A stretch of 64,000 nucleotides of DNA, taken from positions 1-64,000 of the forward strand of contig JAIKZS010000173.1 of NCBI GenBank assembly GCA_024682035.1, read 5' to 3'. The translations under genes were made by a program, and so were the position numbers. This DNA is from Bacteroidaceae bacterium. Its GTDB lineage: Bacteria > Bacteroidota > Bacteroidia > Bacteroidales > Bacteroidaceae. This document shows, one piece after another, positions 18,317-26,406 of this stretch. The notes under the pieces are model-generated. The model made no database searches. It saw only the letters and a list, made by a program, of their open reading frames with translations, and was not told the origin of the DNA. Numbering within the stretch: position 1 is the stretch's first letter; every line of letters begins with the position of its first letter.

Positions 18317-19003
18317 TTACTCATGATGATGACCATCGCAATGATGATGGCACGAACCATCGCCATAAACAATAGTACCACCCAAATATTGCGTCAACAG
18401 TTCGTCAATGGGAATAGCTGGGGCGCCAGCATGTACTTCAATGCCCAACTGGTTGAGCAATGTAACAGCTCCCCCACCCAATCCACCACAAAGCACTGCA
18501 GTGCAGCCATGAGCTGCAATAAAGCGTGGCATAGCGCCGTGTTCGTGAGGTGGTGCGTCCAATACTTCAGTTTCGAGAACCTTTCCCTCTTCAATGGTCA
18601 CGATAGTCACCTGAGGAGCCTTACCAAAATGAGGCCACAAGGCTCCGTCGCAAGTAGGTATAGCAATTTTCTGATTCATAATAACTACATTTATTTTGTT
18701 TGATTGATATGTCGAAAAATCTTTATTACCGCCAGTAATCTTAAGCTGACGTCCTTCTACCAGTGCCGTTGATATTTTTTTTCGTGCCTCCATGTAGATG
18801 CGCGTAAGCGTAGGTCTCGATATTTTCATCTGCTCGGCAGCTTCAGCTTGTTGGCATCCCTCATAATCGAGCAGTCTCACTACTTCGTATTCATCGAATA
18901 GTAATTCAATGCAATTACCCCGCTTGCAATTTCGGCCAAAAGGTCGGAATCCGGCTGTCAAGGGCGTTGATAAAATCTGACGCAATTGCTTGTTTCTTCC
19001 CAT
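18317..19003 (-). CDS. DUF134 helix-turn-helix regulator fused to a NifX/NifB-type domain
   Basis: Residues 1 to about 95 match the DUF134 family: an acidic/aromatic FDEYEVVRLLDYEGCQQAEAA stretch (split here; about residues 36-56) followed by a helix-turn-helix with ISRPTLTRIYMEARKKI. Residues about 108-215 match the dinitrogenase iron-molybdenum cofactor (NifX/NifB C-terminal) domain, with FGKAPQVTIV and the CGGLGGGAVTLL segment. The tail (CHHHCDGHHHE) is rich in His and Cys and could bind metal. The family is unassigned biochemically; a metal- or Fe-S-responsive regulator is a reasonable inference. Two near-identical palindromes flank its -7 box, suggesting autoregulation. It is divergent from the thioredoxin cluster. 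Confidence 0.8.
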   Translation of the reverse strand: MGRNKQLRQILSTPLTAGFRPFGRNCKRGNCIELLFDEYEVVRLLDYEGCQQAEAAEQMKISRPTLTRIYMEARKKISTALVEGRQLKITGGNKDFSTYQSNKINVVIMNQKIAIPTCDGALWPHFGKAPQVTIVTIEEGKVLETEVLDAPPHEHGAMPRFIAAHGCTAVLCGGLGGGAVTLLNQLGIEVHAGAPAIPIDELLTQYLGGTIVYGDGSCHHHCDGHHHE

Positions 19004-19008
19004 TTTTT

Positions 19009-19064
19009 GAACTTATGTTCGATTTAACCAAACAAAGATAATTACATTTTACGAACATATGTTC
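19009..19064. promoter_or_regulatory. Promoter with paired operator-like palindromes, DUF134 gene
   Basis: On the minus strand the -7 box TATCTTTG is at 19033-19040. A perfect palindrome GAACATATGTTC (19053-19064) lies just upstream of it, and GAACTTATGTTC (19009-19020, one changed base) lies between it and the ATG at 19003. The two sites are 44 bp apart, centre to centre (about four helical turns). The layout suits repression by the adjacent HTH protein. Confidence 0.5.
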
Positions 19065-19154
19065 AAATAGATTGATATTTAATCAATTTTAACACTGAAA
19101 GTTAGGTGCTTTTTAATATTTCACGATTATGCATTGTAAAAAAAGAAAAATCTC

Positions 19155-19185
19155 TTGTTTGTTTTTAAATTAATGCGTAAGTTTG
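19155..19185 (+). promoter_or_regulatory. Probable promoter of the thioredoxin-rubrerythrin cluster
   Basis: A TAAGTTTG -7 box (19178-19185) lies 28 nt before the thioredoxin ATG. Upstream TTG/TTTG candidates are at 19155-19161; the TTG at 19155-19157 is at the normal 20-nt spacing. Confidence 0.4.
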
Positions 19186-19213
19186 CAACAAGAACAACGA
19201 ACGATTTTTTACA

Positions 19214-19510
19214 ATGGGTAATTTTAGTGATATTATTCATAGCGACCAACTGACTTTGGTTGATTTTTACGCCACCTGGTGTGGCCCATGCCGCATGATG
19301 CATCCAGTGTTGGAACAATTGAAGGGACAGCTGGGCGACAGTATTCGCATTATCAAGCTAGATGTTGACAAAAACGAGAGCTTGGCAATGAACTATCGGG
19401 TACAATCCGTACCTACGCTTATGCTATTTCGCGGTGGTAATATGCTGTGGCGCCAAAGTGGAGCTTTAGACTTGAATAGTCTGAAGTCCATTATCAAGCA
19501 ACATCAATGA
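19214..19510 (+). CDS. trxA: Thioredoxin
   Basis: A 98-residue thioredoxin-fold protein with no signal peptide, so cytoplasmic. The active site WCGPC is at about residues 22-26, after [11 protein letters not shown]. The conserved cis-Pro segment [11 protein letters not shown] follows near residue 65. It is short at the N terminus compared with E. coli Trx but complete in the core. It is the first gene of a redox cluster, 25 bp ahead of a double-rubredoxin protein, and divergent from the DUF134 regulator. Reduction of partners of the rubredoxin/rubrerythrin system is plausible but unproven; this need not be the housekeeping thioredoxin. Confidence 0.9.
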   Translation: MGNFSDIIHSDQLTLVDFYATWCGPCRMMHPVLEQLKGQLGDSIRIIKLDVDKNESLAMNYRVQSVPTLMLFRGGNMLWRQSGALDLNSLKSIIKQHQ

Positions 19511-19535
19511 CAATTCTAATCTTAATCAATACCAC

Positions 19536-20204
19536 ATGAAGTATAAATGTTCAATTTGCGGTTACGTGTATGACGATGCGAATGAGGGCGTTTCATTTGC
19601 AGACCTGCCAGATAGCTGGCAATGCCCTTTGTGCGGAGCTCCTAAGGCAGCCTTCGAACCTTTTGAAGAGGAAGTGCCCAAAGAAGTTGCGCCTGCTGCA
19701 CCTGTTGTAGAACAGGCGTTGCAATCTGACGAAATTGATGACTCCATGCAGCAACTGTCGGTAGGACAAATGGCAGCATTATGTTCAAACCTGGCGAGGG
19801 GTTGCGAGAAGCAATACATGCCTAAGGAGTCGTTACTATTTAATGAATTGGCTGAGTGGTTCACACAACATGCTCCAAAAGTTAACGATGCTACAGTAGA
19901 GGCTATTGCCGCACAGTTACAACAAGACATTAAGGACTATAAAACAGTAAATGATACTTGTATACAGCAAAGTGACCGCGGAGCACAGCGTGTTTTAGGA
20001 TGGGGTGAAAAGGCCACTCGCATGCTAAGTTCTTTAATAAGCCGCTACCAACGTGAGGGTGATACCCTACTGGCCGACACTGAGATATGGGTGTGCAGCG
20101 TTTGCGGTTTTGTTTACATAGGGCAGCAGGCCCCTGAACTATGCCCTGTATGCAAGGTACCTGCGTGGAGGTTTAACAAAATTGAAAGGAGGAAACGGCC
20201 ATGA
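19536..20204 (+). CDS. Protein with two rubredoxin-type centres around a helical domain
   Basis: This 222-residue protein begins with a rubredoxin domain (residues 1-45: [10 protein letters not shown], then CPLCGAPK), which would bind one iron by four cysteines. The C-terminal 40 residues hold a second, shorter rubredoxin-like module (CSVCGFVY and CPVCKVP) of the kind found at the end of rubrerythrins. The middle (about residues 65-175) is mostly helical, with Cys83 and Cys92 among others, but no clear diiron ExxH motifs. The gene overlaps the next by 4 bp (ATGA). A role in electron transfer to rubrerythrin during oxygen or peroxide exposure is inferred from the neighbours. The middle domain is not recognised. 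Confidence 0.78.
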   Translation: MKYKCSICGYVYDDANEGVSFADLPDSWQCPLCGAPKAAFEPFEEEVPKEVAPAAPVVEQALQSDEIDDSMQQLSVGQMAALCSNLARGCEKQYMPKESLLFNELAEWFTQHAPKVNDATVEAIAAQLQQDIKDYKTVNDTCIQQSDRGAQRVLGWGEKATRMLSSLISRYQREGDTLLADTEIWVCSVCGFVYIGQQAPELCPVCKVPAWRFNKIERRKRP

Positions 20205-21286
20205 AGTCAACAAGCAAAAAGAAATACGCAGTAAGGAACTTGCGTCTTTGCACCAAAGATTGTTTGTGTCTATATGTCTGCCCTACGGGTGCAACTGACA
20301 CTGAGAATAGTATCATTGACCGCGAGAAGTGCATAGGGTGCGGTGATTGCGCGGATGCTTGTCCGTCGAAGGCAATTTCAATGATTCCAGTTGAAATGCC
20401 GTTACCCCAGGAAAAATCGCAGACGGTTATCAACAGTTTGGACAAGTTGGTAGATCAAAAGGCCCAAACAGAACAAGCTGCCCGCCAAATGGCAGATGCA
20501 ACCGCCAGCGATACAGAAAACAGACTGATGCGGGCTGTTAGCTGCAGCTCACGAGTTATGGCGGAGGATCTGATGCGTGAGGCTGGTTATATGCTCCCCC
20601 AATCGGAAGAATCTTTCAAGTTCCTACAGTCGCTGGTAAACAATCCACCATCTGCTGATTTCCCAATCGAGGTAGCTAAGGAGCTACTTGCAACTATTTC
20701 GTTCCAAAATAAAGATAATAATAACTTAACAAACAATAATATTATGGCTAACAAGTATGAAGGTACCCAGACCGAGAAGAATCTGGAAGCAGCATTTGCT
20801 GGTGAATCAATGGCACGCAATAAATACACCTACTTTGCTTCAAAGGCAAAGAAAGAGGGTTTTGAACAAATAGCTGAACTTTTCTTAAAGACAGCTGACA
20901 ATGAAAAAGAACATGCTAAGATGTGGTATAAAGAGCTGCACGATGGCATTGGATCTACTGCACAGAACCTGAGTGATGCAGCTGATGGCGAAAACTACGA
21001 ATGGACTGACATGTATGAGGGCTTTGCCAAGACAGCTGAGGAAGAAGGCTTCAAGGCATTGGCCATAAAATTCCGTCTGGTGGCAGCTATTGAAAAACGC
21101 CACGAAGAGCGCTATCGTGCACTGCTGAAGAATGTTGAAACAGCTGCTGTATTCGAGAAGAGCGAGGTGAAAGTATGGGAGTGCCGCAACTGCGGACACA
21201 TTGTAGTGGGCACTAAGGCTCCTGAAATTTGCCCTACCTGCGCACATCCAAAGTCTTACTTTGAAATTCACGTGGATAACTTCTAA
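20201..21286 (+). CDS. Ferredoxin-like protein fused in frame to rubrerythrin
   Basis: Residues 1 to about 60 carry two [4Fe-4S] motifs: an irregular CxxxCxCxxxCP ([12 protein letters not shown]) and a regular [12 protein letters not shown]. Residues 65-165 are helical and unrecognised. Residues 182-361 are a complete rubrerythrin: diiron helices with [25 protein letters not shown], and [16 protein letters not shown], then a rubredoxin tail (CRNCGH, CPTCAH). Rubrerythrin reduces hydrogen peroxide in anaerobes. The joining segment (about residues 168-181) is Asn-rich and looks like a gene leader. The rubrerythrin has its own ATG at 20744, so it may be made separately or as the fusion. The gene overlaps its upstream neighbour by 4 bp. 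Confidence 0.82.
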   Translation: MKSTSKKKYAVRNLRLCTKDCLCLYVCPTGATDTENSIIDREKCIGCGDCADACPSKAISMIPVEMPLPQEKSQTVINSLDKLVDQKAQTEQAARQMADATASDTENRLMRAVSCSSRVMAEDLMREAGYMLPQSEESFKFLQSLVNNPPSADFPIEVAKELLATISFQNKDNNNLTNNNIMANKYEGTQTEKNLEAAFAGESMARNKYTYFASKAKKEGFEQIAELFLKTADNEKEHAKMWYKELHDGIGSTAQNLSDAADGENYEWTDMYEGFAKTAEEEGFKALAIKFRLVAAIEKRHEERYRALLKNVETAAVFEKSEVKVWECRNCGHIVVGTKAPEICPTCAHPKSYFEIHVDNF

Positions 21287-21610
21287 TTGTTTTTATTGAA
21301 TGGTTGCAGCTTAATGCTGAACGGATTCAAGTCCGATATTGGTAAGTGCAGTCAGACTAAAGAAAGGACCCTGGTGCAAACCATAAAACCTTAAGGGAGA
21401 ACAATTTCAGCCGCTTTCGTGTTATTTACGTAAGCGGCTGATTTTATAAAAAAAAGATTTTTAAGCAAAAAAAAAGATAAAAAAGATTATATTTTGATAC
21501 AAGTTATTAATATTTTATATATCTTTACATCGTGATTACAAAACGGGAGCTACAGCCCGATGTAGTCTATAGCAAAAAAAATTACAAAAACAACTAACAA
21601 AAAAAGAGAC
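21287..21610 (+). other. Gene-free region with possible structured 3' UTR or small RNA
   Basis: No coding sequence is visible. Between the rubrerythrin stop and the terminator at 21407-21443 there are about 120 nt with short hairpin potential (CAGC-TTAAT-GCTG near 21308, CGGA-TTCAAG-TCCG near 21321). This could be a structured 3' UTR or an RNA gene; I match it to no known family. 21444-21610 is very A-rich and contains a weak promoter for yaaA (TTTG 21493-21496, TATCTTTA 21520-21527, spacing 23 nt). Confidence 0.4.
21407..21449 (+). terminator. Terminator of the redox cluster
   Basis: A 10-bp stem (21407-21416 TCAGCCGCTT with 21432-21441 AAGCGGCTGA) with a partly paired loop is followed by TTTTAT. 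Confidence 0.7.
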
Positions 21611-22372
21611 ATGCAGATAATACTCGCTTCCGCCAAAATAATGAATGACAAGCTGAAGACAGATATCAAAATCAGTCAGTCAACACCCAGCTTTCAGCAA
21701 GAGGCAGAATGCTTTGCCAGAGATATGGCACAGTATGCAACAGAAACGATAGCCGAAATGCTGAACTGCAGTCAGCAGATTGCCGCACAGAACAAGTCAC
21801 GGTACATGCGATTCTTCGAAGATACTTTTAAGCTGCCAGCCATTTTCTCCTATAACGGTCAGGCATACAATCATTTAAAAGCTGATACACTGCATGCAGC
21901 CGACCTCAAATATGCTCAGGAAAAGTTGTGGATTATTTCATTTATGTACGGACTACTCAGGCCACTGGATGCTATTCTGCCTTACAGAATGGAAGGGAAT
22001 ATAGAACTGCCAAGTGGAAAGGGACAAAAAATGTTTGGATTCTGGAGAAGTAGGTTAACAGACAAGCTGATTGAAACAATAAAGGCAGATGACGGGATAT
22101 TAATACATTTGGCAACAGAGGAATACCAGCATTTATTTGACTGGCAGCGGGTAAAAAAAGAAGTACGTATCATTCAGCCACTATTCTATGTACGCAAAGG
22201 CAGCGACCTAAAAATGCAAGCCGTTTGGGCGAAAACTTGCCGAGGTGCAATGACAAGGTTTATCATCGAAAACCGCATTAACAACCCCGAAGAATTAAAA
22301 GCTTTTTGTTACGAAGGGTTTATATATAACGAGCAGTTAGGTGAAGCTAACTATCCACACTTTATCAAATAG
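21611..22372 (+). CDS. yaaA: Peroxide stress protein YaaA (DUF328/UPF0246)
   Basis: This 253-residue cytoplasmic protein matches YaaA: it starts with the ILASAKIM segment (SPAK-like in E. coli), has SRYMRFFEDTF, FSYNGQAYNHL, WIISFMYGLLRPLDAILPYR (split across about residues 108-127) and the FWRSRLTD segment. In E. coli YaaA limits free iron and so lowers damage during hydrogen peroxide stress; it also binds DNA in a helix-hairpin-helix-like fold. Its position just after the rubrerythrin cluster fits oxidative-stress defence. It is convergent with the DUF4421 gene, 16 bp away, with no clear terminator between them. Confidence 0.9.
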   Translation: MQIILASAKIMNDKLKTDIKISQSTPSFQQEAECFARDMAQYATETIAEMLNCSQQIAAQNKSRYMRFFEDTFKLPAIFSYNGQAYNHLKADTLHAADLKYAQEKLWIISFMYGLLRPLDAILPYRMEGNIELPSGKGQKMFGFWRSRLTDKLIETIKADDGILIHLATEEYQHLFDWQRVKKEVRIIQPLFYVRKGSDLKMQAVWAKTCRGAMTRFIIENRINNPEELKAFCYEGFIYNEQLGEANYPHFIK

Positions 22373-22388
22373 GAAGGAAATGATGCTC

Positions 22389-23432
22389 TTAGAAACGTTT
22401 ACCAAGGATGAAACGGGCACGCCACTTGAAATGATCAATTCGAATAAGGTCGGAATCGCCAGCCGATGTGAAGTTATAGACCAATGTTAGCCCAGCAAAG
22501 AAACTCTTATAATAACGCACTAATGAGGCACGTCCTACAACAGACATTTCAGGAAAAGTAGAAGATAAAGACTTAAAATGCCCCATCATGACAAGTTTAT
22601 TTTCACGCCATATTACCAAAGTAGGCAAAGCGGAAAGATGCAACAGCCAATTACGTGAGGGCACATAATTATAACCGTAGCCCACGCCAAGACTAAAGTA
22701 ATTCATTTTAATTTTGCGAAGTCTGTCTTCTTCATAATAGGTATCATCATCAGCATTGCCACTTTCGACATCAATGAGATTCTTATGGAACGAGGCACCT
22801 AACATAAAACTGCCAGCACTGCGTTTCTGAATATACGACTGACTAAAAGCAGCTGGATAAGAAAACTTACGACCATTAAATGCGTAATAAGCATTGAGAA
22901 TGGCACTTTTTTCTTTTATTCTGGATTTTCCATGGAATTTTTCGCCCAACAATACGATTGTCCCGTCAAAATTACCGTTCCTTTCAAAAATAAAATCAAT
23001 ACCAAAGTGATTACCATAAGCATTGATATTAAACTCCGTACTAGTGTGCTTGCCAAATAAATTGGCGGGATTAACTGCCAAAGCGGCTGCTAACCCTCTA
23101 TAATTGGCACTAAGTGTTACGGTGTGGCGCAAAGGATCGCGGAAACGGAACTGTATTTGCCCCAACTCCTCAGCATTCATCTTAAGCGTAAAGTGAGTAC
23201 CAGTGACGTTGTTAATAAGGCGTAAAGTCCATCTCTGAGGAGGTTTCACCACATAATTAGTATCCGTCTTGGGATTGCTTTGGCGCACTTCAAGCACACT
23301 GTCAAGCTTATTGAGAAGGGGAATTTTTATTTGAGCAGTAGCGTTGAAAGACGAAAAAAAAGTTGAAAAGATAAAGCATATAATAAATATAACTTTTCTT
23401 GTTATAGCCAAAAATCTGTCAATTTTTTTCAT
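22389..23432 (-). CDS. DUF4421 family outer-membrane-type protein
   Basis: A 347-residue secreted protein with an N-terminal hydrophobic signal (about residues 12-34, ending ATAQ). The mature chain is made of alternating aromatic/polar strands (for example FSLGVGYGYNYV, LTLVYNF) and ends in an aromatic residue (ILGKRF), as expected of an outer-membrane beta-barrel. It resembles the DUF4421 family of Bacteroidota; function is unknown. It is read toward yaaA. A promoter on its own strand was not identified; the strong promoter next to it at 23442-23472 points the other way. Confidence 0.7.
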   Translation of the reverse strand: MKKIDRFLAITRKVIFIICFIFSTFFSSFNATAQIKIPLLNKLDSVLEVRQSNPKTDTNYVVKPPQRWTLRLINNVTGTHFTLKMNAEELGQIQFRFRDPLRHTVTLSANYRGLAAALAVNPANLFGKHTSTEFNINAYGNHFGIDFIFERNGNFDGTIVLLGEKFHGKSRIKEKSAILNAYYAFNGRKFSYPAAFSQSYIQKRSAGSFMLGASFHKNLIDVESGNADDDTYYEEDRLRKIKMNYFSLGVGYGYNYVPSRNWLLHLSALPTLVIWRENKLVMMGHFKSLSSTFPEMSVVGRASLVRYYKSFFAGLTLVYNFTSAGDSDLIRIDHFKWRARFILGKRF

Positions 23433-23441
23433 TCAAAATAT

Positions 23442-23472
23442 TTTGAATATTCCCCAAATAAGCGTACTTTTG
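23442..23472 (+). promoter_or_regulatory. Bacteroidota-type promoter with no downstream gene
   Basis: TTTG (23442-23445), a 19-nt spacer and TACTTTTG (23465-23472) match the consensus. On this strand no gene follows for more than 7 kb; instead a hairpin and a terminator occur within 80 nt. Confidence 0.5.
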
Positions 23473-23477
23473 CAATG

Positions 23478-23551
23478 GTTTGATTTATCAAATCACTTAT
23501 TTGAATTTCGGTGTGAAGGCAATTGTCTGTGAAGATAGTTGCCTTCTTTAG
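23478..23551 (+). ncRNA. Candidate small RNA downstream of the orphan promoter
   Basis: The predicted start is about 6-8 nt after the -7 box. The transcript would begin with a perfect hairpin (TTTGAT-TT-ATCAAA, 23479-23492) and end in an 8-bp GC-containing stem with a short T run (23515-23549), giving about 70 nt. It lies between two minus-strand genes, opposite the rnfA 3' region. No family match. Confidence 0.35.
23515..23549. terminator. Hairpin at the end of the rnf operon
   Basis: Stem GAAGGCAA (23515-23522) with TTGCCTTC (23539-23546) lies just past the rnfA stop. On the plus strand it is followed by TTTA; on the minus strand the trailing sequence is less T-rich. It can serve the candidate small RNA, the rnf operon, or both. 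Confidence 0.5.
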
Positions 23552-23554
23552 TAT

Positions 23555-24133
23555 TTACACTTTAACCACGCCACTGAATCCCATGAACGCCATAGCCAAC
23601 AAGCCTGCCACGATCAGTGCTATAGGGGTGCCTTTCATGCCTTTAGGTATATTTACCAAACTCATTTGTTCACGTATACCAGCAAAAAGTATAAGAGCCA
23701 AGCCAAAGCCAATGGCAGTAGCAAAAGCATAGACAACACTTGTAAGCAGGTCATAGTCTTTCTGAATAACCAAAATGGCTACACCAAGTACAGCACAGTT
23801 GGTAGTGATAAGAGGTAGGAACACACCGAGCGCTTGATAGAGCGATGGTGATACCTTCTTGAGCATGATTTCAAGCATTTGTACCAGTGATGCAATCACT
23901 AAGATGAAAGAGATGGTTTGCAAGTATTGCAAATCAAAAACATCGAGCACAAACCTCTGAATAAGATATGTGACAACTGTAGCTAACGTCAGCACAAAAG
24001 CTACTGCAGCACTCATACCCAAGGCGGTATCAATTTTCTTTGATACACCTAGGAACGGACAAATACCTAAGAATTGCGAGAAAATGATGTTATTGACAAA
24101 TATCGCCGCAATAAATATTAATAATAGTTCCAT
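23555..24133 (-). CDS. rnfA: Rnf complex subunit RnfA (RsxA)
   Basis: A 192-residue, six-helix membrane subunit of the ferredoxin:NAD+ oxidoreductase Rnf. The start shows [20 protein letters not shown], in which the conserved Cys of LGICPFLG helps hold an iron-sulfur centre within the membrane together with Rnf[15 protein letters not shown] is the second conserved cysteine region. It is the last gene of the seven-gene operon, 9 bp after rnfE. Confidence 0.95.
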   Translation of the reverse strand: MELLLIFIAAIFVNNIIFSQFLGICPFLGVSKKIDTALGMSAAVAFVLTLATVVTYLIQRFVLDVFDLQYLQTISFILVIASLVQMLEIMLKKVSPSLYQALGVFLPLITTNCAVLGVAILVIQKDYDLLTSVVYAFATAIGFGLALILFAGIREQMSLVNIPKGMKGTPIALIVAGLLAMAFMGFSGVVKV

Positions 24134-24142
24134 AATTCCTCC

Positions 24143-24730
24143 TTATTTAGCTTCTCTTAGTTTGTTGACAATGGCGCAAAGGTAACCCAGTGCAATGAAG
24201 GCTCCAGGAGCCAACACGAAGAGCAACATGCCATAATCTTCAGAAACGAGAGAAAGGTTAAACATTTTACCTGTACCTAACAATTCACGTACAGCACCCA
24301 ACAATGTGAGAGCCAACGTGAAGCCCAAACCTATGCCTAAACCATCAAAGAACGATGATACAGGACCATTCTTAGAGGCAAAAGCCTCGGCACGGCCTAA
24401 CACTATACAGTTTACTACAATAAGCGGAATAAACAACCCCAAAGTCTTATACAGGTCAGGCACATAGGCCTGCATAACCATCTGCAGCAAAGTTACAAAC
24501 GATGCTATGATGACAATGAACGAGGGTATGCGCACCATATTGGGGATGAAATTCTTGACAGCCGCAATAACAGTGTTAGAACATATTAGCACAAAGGCAG
24601 TGGCCAAACCCATAGACATACCATTGATAGCGCTTGAGGTGGTGCCCAATGTAGGACACATACCCAACATCAGCACAAATGTAGGGTTTTCGTTGACGAT
24701 GCCGTTTATTAAAACTTTCAGGTTACTCAT
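24143..24730 (-). CDS. rnfE: Rnf complex subunit RnfE (RsxE)
   Basis: A 195-residue membrane subunit paralogous to RnfA. It shows GIVNENPTFVLMLGMCPTLG near the N terminus and FIPLIVVNCIVLGRAEAFA in the middle, the two cysteine-bearing regions that face those of RnfA. Six hydrophobic segments are visible. It lies 21 bp after rnfG and 9 bp before rnfA. Confidence 0.95.
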   Translation of the reverse strand: MSNLKVLINGIVNENPTFVLMLGMCPTLGTTSSAINGMSMGLATAFVLICSNTVIAAVKNFIPNMVRIPSFIVIIASFVTLLQMVMQAYVPDLYKTLGLFIPLIVVNCIVLGRAEAFASKNGPVSSFFDGLGIGLGFTLALTLLGAVRELLGTGKMFNLSLVSEDYGMLLFVLAPGAFIALGYLCAIVNKLREAK

Positions 24731-24751
24731 AATCTAAAATCCCTTCCTAAT

Positions 24752-25402
24752 TCAATTTGCGGCACCTTTAGCGGTAGCCTGTTCAACATTTTGTTTGTCG
24801 GCCTGCTGGGTGGCACCTGTAGCACCATCAACAGCCTGACCGGAGAAAGCGGTATAGGCAGCATTTACGGCCTTTAAGAAGGCACGTGAGGTAATGGTAG
24901 ATGCAGTAATAGCATCAATTTCTCCACCGTCTTTACTTACCGTCAGGGCCCCATTTTTAGGACTCTTACCGGTAATGTCACCTTTGGCACCCCTCTTGAA
25001 CCAAACATCGGCTTTGGCACCCAAGCCTGGGGTCTCGGCGTGACTGAGCAATGAATAATCATTAATTTGTCCGTCTTTGTTGAAACCCACTAAGATAGTA
25101 AGGTTGCCACCGAAGCCCATCACTGATGACTCAACGGCTGCGCCAATGCTTTGGCCACCTTGTGTAGCTGGATAAATCTTATAGGAAACACCATCAACCT
25201 CAACCGTCTTCATTTCATCAATTGGATTATTGTCGAAGCCTGGTACAACGGTGTTGACCGCATCACTCAGCGTCTTAGCGTTGGCGGCAGCTATAGGCTC
25301 TTTGGTTACCTCATTCACAACAGCCAGTAAGCCCACGCAAATAATGGTGATGCCTGTAAGCACCAGCACCATATTCTTTAAAGATGATTCTAATTTCTTC
25401 AT
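24752..25402 (-). CDS. rnfG: Rnf complex FMN-binding subunit RnfG (RsxG)
   Basis: A 216-residue subunit with one N-terminal membrane helix (about residues 11-29) and a periplasmic FMN-binding domain. FMN is attached by a phosphoester to a Thr in the motif seen here as ITASTITSRAF (near residue 160). SHAETPGLGAKAD is also conserved in the family. The start overlaps the rnfD stop by 4 bp. The C-terminal 25 residues (QQADKQNVEQATAKG) are a polar extension. Confidence 0.93.
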   Translation of the reverse strand: MKKLESSLKNMVLVLTGITIICVGLLAVVNEVTKEPIAAANAKTLSDAVNTVVPGFDNNPIDEMKTVEVDGVSYKIYPATQGGQSIGAAVESSVMGFGGNLTILVGFNKDGQINDYSLLSHAETPGLGAKADVWFKRGAKGDITGKSPKNGALTVSKDGGEIDAITASTITSRAFLKAVNAAYTAFSGQAVDGATGATQQADKQNVEQATAKGAAN

Positions 25403-26400
25403 TTCTTTACATTGACAGCTCTGCTGCTGAATCTTTGAGGTTTAACATATGTATTGATAAGAGGTACGAACCCATTCATAATAAATATGGCGAACGACAT
25501 ACCTTCAGGATAAGAACCGAACAAACGGATGATCATTGTGATAAGACCGATGAAAACACCATAAATGAGTTGTCCTCGGTGACTCATAGGCGATGTAACA
25601 TAGTCGGTAGCCATAAAGATAGCACCCAACATAAGACCACCGCTTAATAAATGATATTCGGGTGACGGGTAGGTTGAAGGATCAACGAGATACATAATAC
25701 CAGCAAACACAAACACGGTGACCAGAATGGACACTGGGATGTGCCAGGTAATGATTTTCTTCCATAGCATATAGGCACCGCCCAACAACAATGCCAGTGC
25801 ACTTACTTCACCCAGAGAACCACCAATATTGTTGCCCAGCAGCAAGCCCAATGCATCGGGCAAATCAGCCAGCGCTGCAGTGTTACCAGTAGCGGCCTGT
25901 TTCATAAGGGCTAATGGAGTTGCTGCCGTAGTAGCATCCACATAAGAGGTAAGCTGTCCGGCTACAGGCCAAGAGGTCATTTGCACGGGGAAGGAAATGA
26001 GCAGGAATATACGACCCGCCAATGCTGGGTTGAAGGGGTTACAGCCCAAGCCTCCAAATGACATCTTGCCCACGCCAATTGCGAACAGGGCACCCAGAAT
26101 AATGATCCATATAGGCAAGTTGGAAGGAAGGTTGAAGGCCAGCAACACACCGGTAATGATGGCTGATCCATCGCAAATGGTGAGGCGCTCACACTTCAGG
26201 ATATACTTGCTGATGGCCCACTCGAAGAATACGCAGGCAGCTACTGATACAGCAGTAACGACCAACGCACCAAGGCCAAAAGCCAGCAATGACACCAAAA
26301 AGGCAGGTATGAGGGCTATGAGCACACCATACATGTTTTTCTGCACGCTGTCGTTAGCATGATCGTGGGGCGAAAGTGAAACTAATAACTTATTTTCCAT
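25399..26400 (-). CDS. rnfD: Rnf complex membrane FMN subunit RnfD (RsxD)
   Basis: A 333-residue polytopic protein of the NqrB/RnfD family. LVSLSPHDHANDSVQKNMYG is the conserved N terminus, FGGLGCNPFNPALAGR lies near residue 120, and the flavinylation Thr is in the segment TTAATPLALMK. It contributes the core membrane channel through which ions and electrons are linked. It lies 6 bp after rnfC and overlaps rnfG. Confidence 0.95.
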   Translation of the reverse strand: MENKLLVSLSPHDHANDSVQKNMYGVLIALIPAFLVSLLAFGLGALVVTAVSVAACVFFEWAISKYILKCERLTICDGSAIITGVLLAFNLPSNLPIWIIILGALFAIGVGKMSFGGLGCNPFNPALAGRIFLLISFPVQMTSWPVAGQLTSYVDATTAATPLALMKQAATGNTAALADLPDALGLLLGNNIGGSLGEVSALALLLGGAYMLWKKIITWHIPVSILVTVFVFAGIMYLVDPSTYPSPEYHLLSGGLMLGAIFMATDYVTSPMSHRGQLIYGVFIGLITMIIRLFGSYPEGMSFAIFIMNGFVPLINTYVKPQRFSSRAVNVKK

Positions 26401-26406
26401 CGTAGA

